Position numbers and translations under genes: made by a program. Of a stretch of DNA of 12,000 nt, positions 1 through 6,366 are shown piece by piece (position 1 is the stretch's first letter; every line of letters starts with the position of its first letter). The notes under the pieces are model-generated. The model saw nothing but the letters and a program-made list of their open reading frames with translations. It made no database searches and was not told the DNA's origin. Origin of the DNA: Myxococcales bacterium (lineage in GTDB: Bacteria > Myxococcota > Polyangia > Polyangiales > Polyangiaceae); the NCBI GenBank assembly GCA_020430865.1, contig JAGQIY010000637.1, forward strand, positions 1 to 12,000, written 5' to 3'.

Positions 1-1808
1 CTTGGTTCGAACACACCCGAGTCCTTGATCGCGTTCTCCGAGAGCAAGTCCTCCGCCCACTCCGCGCCTTCGCCGACGAACGCCAGCGCGTCCGGCGCAC
101 GATATGGTTGCTTCTTGCGGGACAGGATCTCCCCGGGGATGACTCCGTGGCTGGCGCGCTTGACCACGTGCTTCTCGTCGAGCACGCGGAGCTTGTAGCT
201 GGCAGGAAGCGAGGCAGCGAGGCGCGCGACGTTGATGTCAAGGAACGGAAAGCGCCCCTCGACCGAGTTCCCCATCAGCATGCGATCACCCTGCGAGCAC
301 AGCAGATACCCAGCCAGCAGCGTGCGCATTTCCAGGTACTGGTCCTGGGCCAGATACGACCACCTGGAGAAATCCTCGGGCAAGTCGCCAATCAAGCGCC
401 GCTCGACGTCGACTCCCCCGACAGCCTCGCGCAGGGCGGGCGTGAACATACGCTTCAAGGCTGCCGTGCCTTGCCAGCGCATGTCGTGGGAGAAGCCGGG
501 CTGCGCGTAGCCAGCCAGGTTTCTCCCGAAGAACTTGCGAGCCATGGCTTGCTGGCTCACGGGAGAGCGCGCCAGGTAAGGGTACAGGCGCTCCAGGAGC
601 CGCGGACGGCAGGAGGAGTCGGGCTGCTTCGCCCAGAAGCGTCTGACTTTTGCCTCTCGGAAAATATCGTAGCCGGCAAAGACCTCGTCCGCGCCCTCAC
701 CGGTGAGCACGACCTTGATGCCGTGCCGATGGACCAGTCCGCTGAGCATGAAGAGCGGCGCGGGGGCGGTCCTGAGCACGGGTCGCTCCGCGTGGAAAAT
801 CACCCTCGGGAATACCTCGGCGATGCTGCGACGCGATACCACCAGCTCGTGGTGCTGGCTCTGGATGTGATTGACCATCATCCGCTGGAAATCGGTCTCG
901 TCGTACTCCGCATCCTCGAAGCGCAGGCTGAACGTCTGAAACCCCTCACCCTTGGCGCGCTTGCCCATCGCCGCGACCAGAGAGCTGTCCAGGCCGCCCG
1001 AGAGGTAGCTCCCAACGGGCACGTCAGCGCGCAGCATGCGCAGACGAGTGGCTTCGTTGAGGGCGTCACGCACCGCGACCACGGCGTCATCGAGGCTGCC
1101 CTGGAACTCTTCCTCGCGGGAACGCGGGAACGCGAGTTCGAAGGCCGCATGCTCCTCCACCCCGGACTCCGAATAGACACGCACGCGTCCGGGCGGCAGG
1201 TCACGCACTCCCTCGAACACCCCCTGGGGAGGTACGGCACTCCAGAAGGTGAACGTTTCTTCGAGACCTCGAGCGTCGAACGCGCGAGGTACCTCGTCGC
1301 TGGCCGCGAAGATCGCCTTCACCTCGCTGCTGAAGTAGAGCCGGCCCGCGTGCTCCATGTAGTACAGCGGCCGAATCCCAGACCAGTCACGAGCAAGCGT
1401 GAGCTCGCGTTTCCGAGGGTCCCAGAGCGCAATCGCGAACTGCCCATTGAAGCGGGCGAAAGCCTCATGCCCCCACTGCTTGAACGCGACCGCGATGACC
1501 TCGGTATCCGACTTCGTACGAAAGCGATGACCGAGTTGGACCAGCTCCGCGCGCAGCTCGACGTAGTTGAAGATCTCGCCGTTGAACACCAACCAGAAGC
1601 GTTCGTCGACGTCGGCGAGCGGCTGCTGACCGGTGGCCAGGTCGATGATCGAGAGTCGTGCGTGCGCCAAGCCCACGCGGGCGTCGCGATAGACGCCGAA
1701 CTCATCGGGGCCTCGGTGCTCGATCGTAGCGGCCATGCGACTCAGCACCTCGACCGGAGTCGGGGGCAGGTCGGCCTTCAAGCTCAGGATGCCAGCAATT
1801 CCGCACAT
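1..1808 (-). CDS. asnB: Asparagine synthase (glutamine-hydrolysing), 3' end cut by window edge
   Basis: The family transfers ammonia, hydrolysed from glutamine, to an ATP-activated carboxylate, classically aspartate, in the cytoplasm. The protein begins MCGIAGIL, so Cys2 is the N-terminal nucleophile of a class II glutamine amidotransferase. Other amidotransferase residues are visible: R32 in HRGPDE, N76-G77-E78 in FNGEIF and D101 in SDTEV. The synthetase half has the pyrophosphatase loop SGGLDSS at 270-276, then LTGEGADEVFAGY and a KQPYRAPD motif near the C-terminus. About 602 codons are visible, so only a short C-terminal piece should be missing (family about 600-650). The ATG lies 15 bp after the nadE stop, and a GAGG overlapping that stop may be its ribosome site. 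The usual R-D-R-x-G-I motif reads R140-D-W142-S-G-I. KQPYRAPD and the nadE partner suggest a polysaccharide-linked subfamily that amidates sugar acids; that is inferred, and plain asparagine synthesis remains possible. Confidence 0.93.
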   Translation of the reverse strand, partial: MCGIAGILSLKADLPPTPVEVLSRMAATIEHRGPDEFGVYRDARVGLAHARLSIIDLATGQQPLADVDERFWLVFNGEIFNYVELRAELVQLGHRFRTKSDTEVIAVAFKQWGHEAFARFNGQFAIALWDPRKRELTLARDWSGIRPLYYMEHAGRLYFSSEVKAIFAASDEVPRAFDARGLEETFTFWSAVPPQGVFEGVRDLPPGRVRVYSESGVEEHAAFELAFPRSREEEFQGSLDDAVVAVRDALNEATRLRMLRADVPVGSYLSGGLDSSLVAAMGKRAKGEGFQTFSLRFEDAEYDETDFQRMMVNHIQSQHHELVVSRRSIAEVFPRVIFHAERPVLRTAPAPLFMLSGLVHRHGIKVVLTGEGADEVFAGYDIFREAKVRRFWAKQPDSSCRPRLLERLYPYLARSPVSQQAMARKFFGRNLAGYAQPGFSHDMRWQGTAALKRMFTPALREAVGGVDVERRLIGDLPEDFSRWSYLAQDQYLEMRTLLAGYLLCSQGDRMLMGNSVEGRFPFLDINVARLAASLPASYKLRVLDEKHVVKRASHGVIPGEILSRKKQPYRAPDALAFVGEGAEWAEDLLSENAIKDSGVFEP

Positions 1809-1823
1809 GGCGCGCTCGCGACC

Positions 1824-2795
1824 TCAGCCGTGAAGCGGTTCCACGAGGATAGGCCCCATGTGGAGGTACTTGGTCGTGCGCCGCTTGGCCTCGATGTCCT
1901 TGAACACGATCTCGACCTGCTCGGACGTCAGCTCGAGCACCGCCGCGACCTCCGCGGCAGGCACCTGATTGTTCAGCGCGTAGAGGCAGAGGTCCATCTT
2001 GTCGTAGGGCAACGCGAAGTAGAACTCCTCCTGCGTCTGCGGCATCGAGTAGGTGTCGGTGGTCGGAGGACGCTTGCGGATCTCCTCCGGCACCCCGAGG
2101 TACTCGGCGAGCTGGTAGACTTGGCTCTTGTAGAGATGCGCGATGGGCTTCACGTCCGCCGAGCCGTCACCATTCTTGACGAAGAATCCCTGGTCGTACT
2201 CGAGCCGGTTCGGGGTGCCAGCGACGGCATAGTTGAGGCGATCCGCGTGGTAATACTCCATCATCTTGCGGACGCGCTGCTTGAAGTTGGTCGCCGCCAC
2301 CAGCTGAAGGTAGGCGGCAGGCGGCATCCGCGACTCCTTGAGCTCCCCGTTCGCCTTCTGGATGGTCAGCCGAAAGACATTGAGGCGATTGCCCTCGAGG
2401 ATCGACGGCAGCGTGATCTTGAACTTGTCCCCCGGCTCGTAGTCGGCGAACACCATGCGGATCGCGTCGTCCTGACGACGATAGCAACCGAGCCCGTCCA
2501 GCGCCGGCTTGATGTTCTCGAGTTCCGTGGGGATACCGAAGGCGTCGGCGAGGAGCTTCCCCAGTGAGAGCGCATCGTCGGACGAGTCACGCTCCGGCAT
2601 GAACAATCCCAGCACGCGCTGCGGGCCGAACGCGCGGGCGCACAGCGCAGCGACCACTGAACTGTCGATGCCGCCGCTCAGCCCGAGAACGGCCCCTTTT
2701 CGCCGCAGGGTGCCGCGCACCTGCTCGACGATGGCCTTCTGTATCGCGTCCGCCACCTGCGGCGCGTCGATCTTGAGAACGTCTGCGGAAAACAT
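1824..2795 (-). CDS. nadE: NAD(+) synthetase, ammonia-type, long variant
   Basis: The family adenylates nicotinic acid adenine dinucleotide and amidates it to NAD+. The 323-residue protein has the ATP pyrophosphatase loop SGGIDSS at 40-46, a conserved block at about 169-212 (NFKQRVRKM, YYHADRLNYAVAGTPNRLE, GFFVKNGDG) and D214-V-K-P-I with K223-S-Q-V. A PPTTDTY motif at 243-249 replaces the usual P-x-A-D-L type. There is no fused glutaminase domain, so ammonia must be free or come from a partner such as the adjacent AsnB. Residues about 100-168 are much longer than the matching linker in classical ~275-residue NadE. The ATG at 2795 was chosen because the domain begins there and AAGAAAGG sits 6 nt upstream; the frame is open to 3110, but that extension has no family character. 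It is first in a two-gene operon. A polysaccharide-linked role is possible, but housekeeping NAD synthesis cannot be excluded. Confidence 0.9.
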   Translation of the reverse strand: MFSADVLKIDAPQVADAIQKAIVEQVRGTLRRKGAVLGLSGGIDSSVVAALCARAFGPQRVLGLFMPERDSSDDALSLGKLLADAFGIPTELENIKPALDGLGCYRRQDDAIRMVFADYEPGDKFKITLPSILEGNRLNVFRLTIQKANGELKESRMPPAAYLQLVAATNFKQRVRKMMEYYHADRLNYAVAGTPNRLEYDQGFFVKNGDGSADVKPIAHLYKSQVYQLAEYLGVPEEIRKRPPTTDTYSMPQTQEEFYFALPYDKMDLCLYALNNQVPAAEVAAVLELTSEQVEIVFKDIEAKRRTTKYLHMGPILVEPLHG

Positions 2796-2801
2796 CAGGG
2801 A

Positions 2802-2809
2802 CCTTTCTT
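2802..2809 (-). promoter_or_regulatory. nadE ribosome binding site
   Basis: On the minus strand the sequence AAGAAAGG ends 6 nt before the ATG at 2795. It decides the nadE start against the longer open frame that reaches 3110. Confidence 0.7.
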
Positions 2810-2855
2810 GACTCGTGCGTGCACTCTGGGCCCGAGCGTACTGGCCGGGAGATGT

Positions 2856-2915
2856 AGCGCAGTCGCCCACACCAGGGCTAAGCGAATTTTTGGGTTTGTG
2901 GGCGAGGATTGCGCT
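2856..2915. repeat. Imperfect inverted repeat in the nadE upstream region
   Basis: AGCGCA (2856-2861) and CGCCCACA (2864-2871) are the reverse complements of TGCGCT (2910-2915) and TGTGGGCG (2897-2904). The 8-bp inner arms enclose 25 bases; a 2 by 5 base asymmetric internal loop separates the inner and outer arms. It lies 61-120 bp upstream of the nadE start, so it could be a leader hairpin if transcription starts beyond it, or an operator. Chance is possible in GC-rich DNA. Confidence 0.45.
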
Positions 2916-3110
2916 GTACGTCGCCCGCCCGTTCGGGAGCAACGGACCTCCGCGTCGCACGGCCGAAGCGCTGATCCGTGGACAGGCCACGCAAACGTTG
3001 ACGCCGCCCCAGCGACCTCGCGAAAGATCAGCGGAGCACGCGTCCCACAGGCGCGCGTAGGATCGCCGCCGGAGGCGAGCTGGCCAGGCTGAGGTCGAGC
3101 GGGGCTCCAA

Positions 3111-3220
3111 GACCAGGTTTCGAGACCGGGTTTCGAGGCCTGGGTTTCAAGGCCTGGGTTTCAAGGCCTGGGTTTCGAGGCCTGGGTTTCGAGGCCTGGG
3201 TTTCAAGGCCTGGGTTTCAA
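3111..3220. repeat. Tandem repeat, eight units of 13-14 bp
   Basis: Two slightly diverged 13-bp units (3111-3123, 3124-3136) are followed by six 14-bp units at 3137, 3151, 3165, 3179, 3193 and 3207. The 14-bp units read GGCCTGGGTTTCRA and are identical except at R. R runs G,G,A,A,G,G,A,A over the eight units, so the array looks like a four-unit block duplicated once, with the leftmost copies decaying. The period is not a multiple of three and no real gene overlaps it. It ends 217 bp before the PP2C start and lies over 300 bp upstream of nadE. It may be a variable-number repeat or a multi-site protein-binding region. Confidence 0.95.
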
Positions 3221-3417
3221 CGGCGCGGAAACTCACGTGACGGTGGAGTGCTGGCTGAACGGCGGGTGCGTGGAGCTCGAGGGATTCAAGGACCGCCACC
3301 TCCCGAGGCGGACCCAGCGAGACACGCGCACGGCGCCGCATTCGGCCAATCGGCCGTGTTGCGATGCCCCTCACCAGAGACTAGAGACGGCGGCACTTTC
3401 GTGTACTGAGTTCGTTG

Positions 3418-3430
3418 CGGGCGAAGCCCG
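3418..3430 (+). promoter_or_regulatory. Small hairpin immediately upstream of the PP2C start
   Basis: CGGGC-GAA-GCCCG forms a 5-bp GC stem closed by a GAA triloop. It ends 7 nt before the ATG at 3438, where a ribosome site would normally lie, and no good Shine-Dalgarno sequence is present. It may limit translation initiation, or be chance. Confidence 0.35.
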
Positions 3431-3437
3431 ATCTGGC

Positions 3438-5150
3438 ATGAGCGGTCCCGAGTCCCGAACCAACGCCAAAGCGTTCCTCGAAATCCGACGAGTCGGAGAG
3501 GAGCGTGTTCGCTTTCACCAGCTGTCTGGTAGCCACCACGTCATCGGCAGGCGCCCTGACGCTCAGGTCGTGTTGAACCACTCGAGCGTCTCGCGCTCCC
3601 ACGCCGAGCTGGTGATGGGTCCGTTTGGGCGCTGGTGGATCCATGACCTCGGGAGCAAGAACGGGACTTACGTGAACGGCACGCCCGCCGCCGAGCGCCT
3701 GCTCAATCCGGGAGATGGCGTCCGCATCGGCGAGTTCACTCTCAGACTGCGCTCGAACTCGGTGCCCGATTTTCGCTCGCCCCTGGTCGACGCCCCGAGC
3801 TCCAGCCGCATGCGCACCGCGGCGGCGACTGAGCAGGACGAACCCACCGCGGTCTTTCATCAACCCCCATCCACCCTGCGCACCGCTCCGCAGATCAGCG
3901 CGGCTCATCTCGGCACCCTGATGAAGCTCAGCCGCGAGTTGATGCGCGTCGAGGACTGGGGTCTGCGGGTGTTCACGTTGTGTGAGTTCGTGGTCGGCGA
4001 CGACTTCCCTGCCAACTCTTCCGCCGTCGTGCGGCTCGAGCAGGGCCGCACCCCCCAGGTGATCTGCGGCCCTCAGCATCACGATCGCACGGACCGCCCG
4101 TTGCAGTTCGTGCCTCGCGTACTGAAGCAGCTGTGGGACACGCACGAGCCCGTGCTGGCATCGAACACCGAGATCACGGGGGACGTGGTGCACCCCGGGC
4201 GCGTACGAGACGTCTCCGTCGTGGCGGTCCCCTTGATCACGACGGATCAGCGCATCGACGCCCTGTACCTCGAGTTCCCCGAGCGCTACGGCTCCGACGA
4301 ATGGCTCAACCTCGTGGCGCTGGTCTCGGAGGCATACCAGCAAGCGGAGGTCGTCTGGGACATGCGAGCGCAGGTCCGCCAGAGCGCGTTCATCGAGCGT
4401 GAGCTAGACATGGCTCGGCAGATCCAGGAGGGCCTCGTCCCTCGTGCCTTCGAGCTCGAGGGCCTGGAGCTCGCCATCGGTTTCGAGCCCTGCCGCTGGG
4501 TAGGTGGCGACTACGTGGACGCACTACCCCTGCCCGATGGTCGGGTCTTGCTCGCCATCGCCGACGTGTGCGGCAAGGGTCTGCAAGCAGCCCTGGTCGC
4601 CTCCAGCTTGCACACGCTCGTGCGGGCCACCGCGGATACCAGCCCTCCGCTTCCGGAGCTGATGCGGCGGTGCAACGAGTACCTGATGAGCTACCTCCCC
4701 GACCACTCGTTCGTCACCATGACGTGCGTCGCACTGGATTGCCATACGGGTGAGCTCGAGGTCGTCAGCGCCGGTCACCCCGCGGCGTTCGTGGTGCGAC
4801 CAGACGGCTCGCTACGCACACTTCAGCAGAACGAAAACGTCGGGCTGGGCATGATCCAGAGTCATTTCCGCTCGGAACACAGCGTCCTGGCGCTGGATGA
4901 CGTGCTCTTGCTGTACACGGACGGCCTGACCGAAATGGAGGACCAGCGGCGAGAACCCTTGGGAGCTGACCGCCTCGGCATGGGGTTCTCGCAGATCGTG
5001 GCGATCAACCCGCGCGCCAGCGTGAGCTCGATGCGCGAGCGGCTGATCGAGATGTGTCGCGCCTACCGTGGCTCCGGCCTGGCTGCCGACGACAGCACGT
5101 TCCTGGTGGCTCGCCGGCGGCCGACGCTCCGCCCACCGAGCTCCAACTGA
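3438..5150 (+). CDS. FHA-GAF-PP2C (SpoIIE/RsbU-like) serine/threonine phosphatase
   Basis: A 570-residue cytoplasmic signalling protein. Residues about 12-105 form an FHA domain that should bind phosphothreonine peptides: GRRPDAQVVLNH, S-V-S-R-S-H at 50-55 and GSKNGTYVNG at 72-81. A low-complexity linker follows (about 106-150). Residues about 155-305 look like a GAF sensor domain, followed by a helical stretch ending in ELDMARQIQEGLVP, typical of the entry to RsbU phosphatases. The PP2C domain (about 322-560) keeps its metal-binding acidic residues: D358 in GGDYV, D376 in IADVCGKG, D495 in YTDGLTE and D551-D552 in ADDSTF. Such enzymes usually dephosphorylate anti-anti-sigma factors or other phospho-Ser/Thr proteins; no partner gene lies here. 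The ATG at 3438 was chosen because the FHA domain follows directly; the frame is open to 3237, but those 67 residues look noncoding. No strong ribosome site is seen. It reads towards the polysaccharide genes 143 bp downstream. Confidence 0.92.
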   Translation: MSGPESRTNAKAFLEIRRVGEERVRFHQLSGSHHVIGRRPDAQVVLNHSSVSRSHAELVMGPFGRWWIHDLGSKNGTYVNGTPAAERLLNPGDGVRIGEFTLRLRSNSVPDFRSPLVDAPSSSRMRTAAATEQDEPTAVFHQPPSTLRTAPQISAAHLGTLMKLSRELMRVEDWGLRVFTLCEFVVGDDFPANSSAVVRLEQGRTPQVICGPQHHDRTDRPLQFVPRVLKQLWDTHEPVLASNTEITGDVVHPGRVRDVSVVAVPLITTDQRIDALYLEFPERYGSDEWLNLVALVSEAYQQAEVVWDMRAQVRQSAFIERELDMARQIQEGLVPRAFELEGLELAIGFEPCRWVGGDYVDALPLPDGRVLLAIADVCGKGLQAALVASSLHTLVRATADTSPPLPELMRRCNEYLMSYLPDHSFVTMTCVALDCHTGELEVVSAGHPAAFVVRPDGSLRTLQQNENVGLGMIQSHFRSEHSVLALDDVLLLYTDGLTEMEDQRREPLGADRLGMGFSQIVAINPRASVSSMRERLIEMCRAYRGSGLAADDSTFLVARRRPTLRPPSSN

Positions 5151-5212
5151 CTCAGCCGAGCGAGTCGATCAGGCGAGACCGCCGCGACCGGGGGACCACG
5201 CGGCGAGGATCA

Positions 5213-5225
5213 CGCAACGGTTGCG
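5213..5225. promoter_or_regulatory. Near-perfect 13-bp palindrome, candidate operator
   Basis: CGCAAC-G-GTTGCG has 6-bp arms around one central base. It lies in the 143-bp gap between the phosphatase gene and the first glycosyltransferase, 69 bp before that gene's ATG, where a promoter or operator for the polysaccharide genes would be expected. A weaker inverted repeat, CGCGG-GAT-CCGCG, follows at 5241-5253. No -35/-10 pair could be assigned. Confidence 0.35.
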
Positions 5226-5293
5226 CGACGCCGATTCGAGCGCGGGATCCGCGGTCGCATTTCGGTTCGGGGAGTGCTAGGGCTCGCGGGATC

Positions 5294-6322
5294 ATGCCCG
5301 AGATCGACCTGCCGCTCGTGACCATCGGCATCCCTTGCCTGAATGAGGAGCACTACATCGAGAAGTGCGTCCGCGACGCGCTGAACCAGGACTACCCGCC
5401 GAGTCGCGTCGAGGTGGTGGTGGCGGACGGCGGCAGCAGCGACCGCACCCGGGAGATCCTGGAGGAGCTATCCGCGCGGGAACCACGGTTGCGTTGGGTC
5501 GACAACCCCCAGCGCATTCAGGCTGCGGCGATGAACGAGATCATTCGTATCGCCGAGGGTGACGTGCTGGTGCGGCTCGACGCGCACTGCGAGTACGCGA
5601 ACGACTACGTGAGGAAGTGCATCGAGGCGCTCCAGGAGACCGGCGCGATGAACGCTGGCGGGTCTCAACGCCCGCGGGCCGAGACGTGGTTCCAGCGAGC
5701 CCTGTGCGCTGCCATGGAGAGCCGACTCGGCGTTGGCGGGGCGACCTACAAGGACGAGACGAAGAGCGGGTTCGTGGATACAGTCTTCTGCGGCGCGTTT
5801 CGTCGCGAGGTATTCGAGCAGGTCGGCATGTACGATCCGCGAGCCATCACCAACGAAGACTCCGAGCTGAACCAGCGCATCCTGGAAGCCGGCGGCAAGA
5901 TCTACCTGAGCTCGGAGATCGAGGCCTACTATTACCCCAGGGATTCGTTCCGCAGCCTCTCGAAGCAGTACTTCAAGTACGGCACCGGTCGAGCGCGCAC
6001 GCTGCTCAAGCGGGGTCGCTTTCCGCGCATCAGCCCCGCGATTCCCTTCATGATGACGATGGGGGGAGCCGTGCTGCTGCTGACGCGGCCCCACAAGCCC
6101 TCCACCTGGCTTGCTTTCGGCGCCTACGCTGCCCTGACCGGTGTCGAAGCCGCGCGTGTCGGCCACAAGGTTGGCGCGTGGGCGATCCCCGTGGTGTGGG
6201 CGATCTTCCCGACCTTGCACGTGTCCCACGGACTCGGCTTTGCCTACGGGTTGTTGCGCTACGGGCGACGGCCAGACTGGGACGACCCAGAGCTGCTCCC
6301 GCCGCGCGCCGCCAGCGTTTGA
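5294..6322 (+). CDS. Glycosyltransferase family 2, ExoA-like, membrane-associated
   Basis: This 342-residue protein should transfer a sugar from a nucleotide-sugar donor to a lipid-linked glycan at the inner membrane. The N-terminal GT-A fold shows TIGIPCLNEE (10-19), the nucleotide-binding ADGGSSDRT (44-52), QAAAMNEIIRIAEGD (76-90) and a metal-binding D96-A-H98. CGAFRREVF (166-174) precedes the acidic pair E188-D189. The segment KQYFKYGTGRART (about 221-233) and the DAH version of the DXD motif are what I associate with ExoA of succinoglycan synthesis. Hydrophobic stretches between about 245 and 330 look like two to three membrane segments. The ATG at 5294 was chosen because the domain begins there; longer frames upstream overlap the phosphatase gene. 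It appears to be the first gene of a four-gene block, 44 bp before the next. Its donor and acceptor cannot be read from the sequence. Confidence 0.9.
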   Translation: MPEIDLPLVTIGIPCLNEEHYIEKCVRDALNQDYPPSRVEVVVADGGSSDRTREILEELSAREPRLRWVDNPQRIQAAAMNEIIRIAEGDVLVRLDAHCEYANDYVRKCIEALQETGAMNAGGSQRPRAETWFQRALCAAMESRLGVGGATYKDETKSGFVDTVFCGAFRREVFEQVGMYDPRAITNEDSELNQRILEAGGKIYLSSEIEAYYYPRDSFRSLSKQYFKYGTGRARTLLKRGRFPRISPAIPFMMTMGGAVLLLTRPHKPSTWLAFGAYAALTGVEAARVGHKVGAWAIPVVWAIFPTLHVSHGLGFAYGLLRYGRRPDWDDPELLPPRAASV

Positions 6323-6352
6323 TCCTTCGCGAGCATTTTCCCGCTCACCCCC

Positions 6353-6360
6353 GGAGAAGG
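6353..6360 (+). promoter_or_regulatory. Ribosome binding site of the SGNH-like gene
   Basis: GGAGAAGG, a strong Shine-Dalgarno match, ends 6 nt before the ATG at 6367. It fixes that start, although the frame is open much further upstream across the preceding glycosyltransferase gene. Confidence 0.8.
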
Positions 6361-6366
6361 CTGAAG

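Larger units (their letters stand above)
2796..3437. other. Divergent intergenic region (642 bp) between nadE and the PP2C gene
   Basis: This stretch has no convincing gene. It should carry the promoters of the leftward nadE-asnB operon and of the rightward PP2C gene. It contains an imperfect inverted repeat (2856-2915), an A/T-rich patch near 2884-2897 that is unusual for this DNA, the 13/14-bp tandem array (3111-3220), a hairpin CGGCC-AATC-GGCCG at 3343-3356 and a second hairpin just before the PP2C start. I could not assign a confident -35/-10 pair on either strand. Short open frames here show no recognisable protein character. Confidence 0.8.

Noticed and set aside
108..2567. An 819-codon open frame on the plus strand, antisense to asnB and nadE
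   Set aside because: It is codon-aligned opposite both genes. Stops in that register need TTA, CTA or TCA codons in the sense genes, which are rare in GC-rich genomes, so long shadow frames are expected. The translation is low in domain character, whereas the sense frames give clear AsnB and NadE motifs.
2808..3092. Short plus-strand frames (81-94 codons) between nadE and the repeat array
   Set aside because: No family resemblance, no clear ribosome site, and several overlapping frames of similar length, as expected by chance in GC-rich DNA.
2796..3110. Earlier start for nadE, adding 105 residues
   Set aside because: The extension is Arg/Ser/Pro-rich without NadE character, and a good ribosome site precedes the ATG at 2795.
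3111..3220. CRISPR array
   Set aside because: The units are 13-14 bp and directly abutting, with no unique spacers and no cas genes nearby.
3147..3374. A 75-codon minus-strand frame whose end encodes the tandem repeat as a 14-residue period
   Set aside because: The repeat period arises because three 14-bp units equal 42 bases. The start lacks a ribosome site and the frame has no other coding signal.
3237..3437. Earlier GTG start for the phosphatase, adding 67 residues
   Set aside because: The added residues look noncoding, while the FHA domain starts right after the ATG at 3438.
3381..4343. A 320-codon minus-strand frame opposite the phosphatase gene
   Set aside because: Codon-aligned shadow of the FHA and GAF coding region; the sense strand carries clear FHA motifs.
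5468..6229. A 253-codon minus-strand frame opposite the GT2 gene
   Set aside because: Codon-aligned shadow of the ExoA-like gene; no independent motifs.
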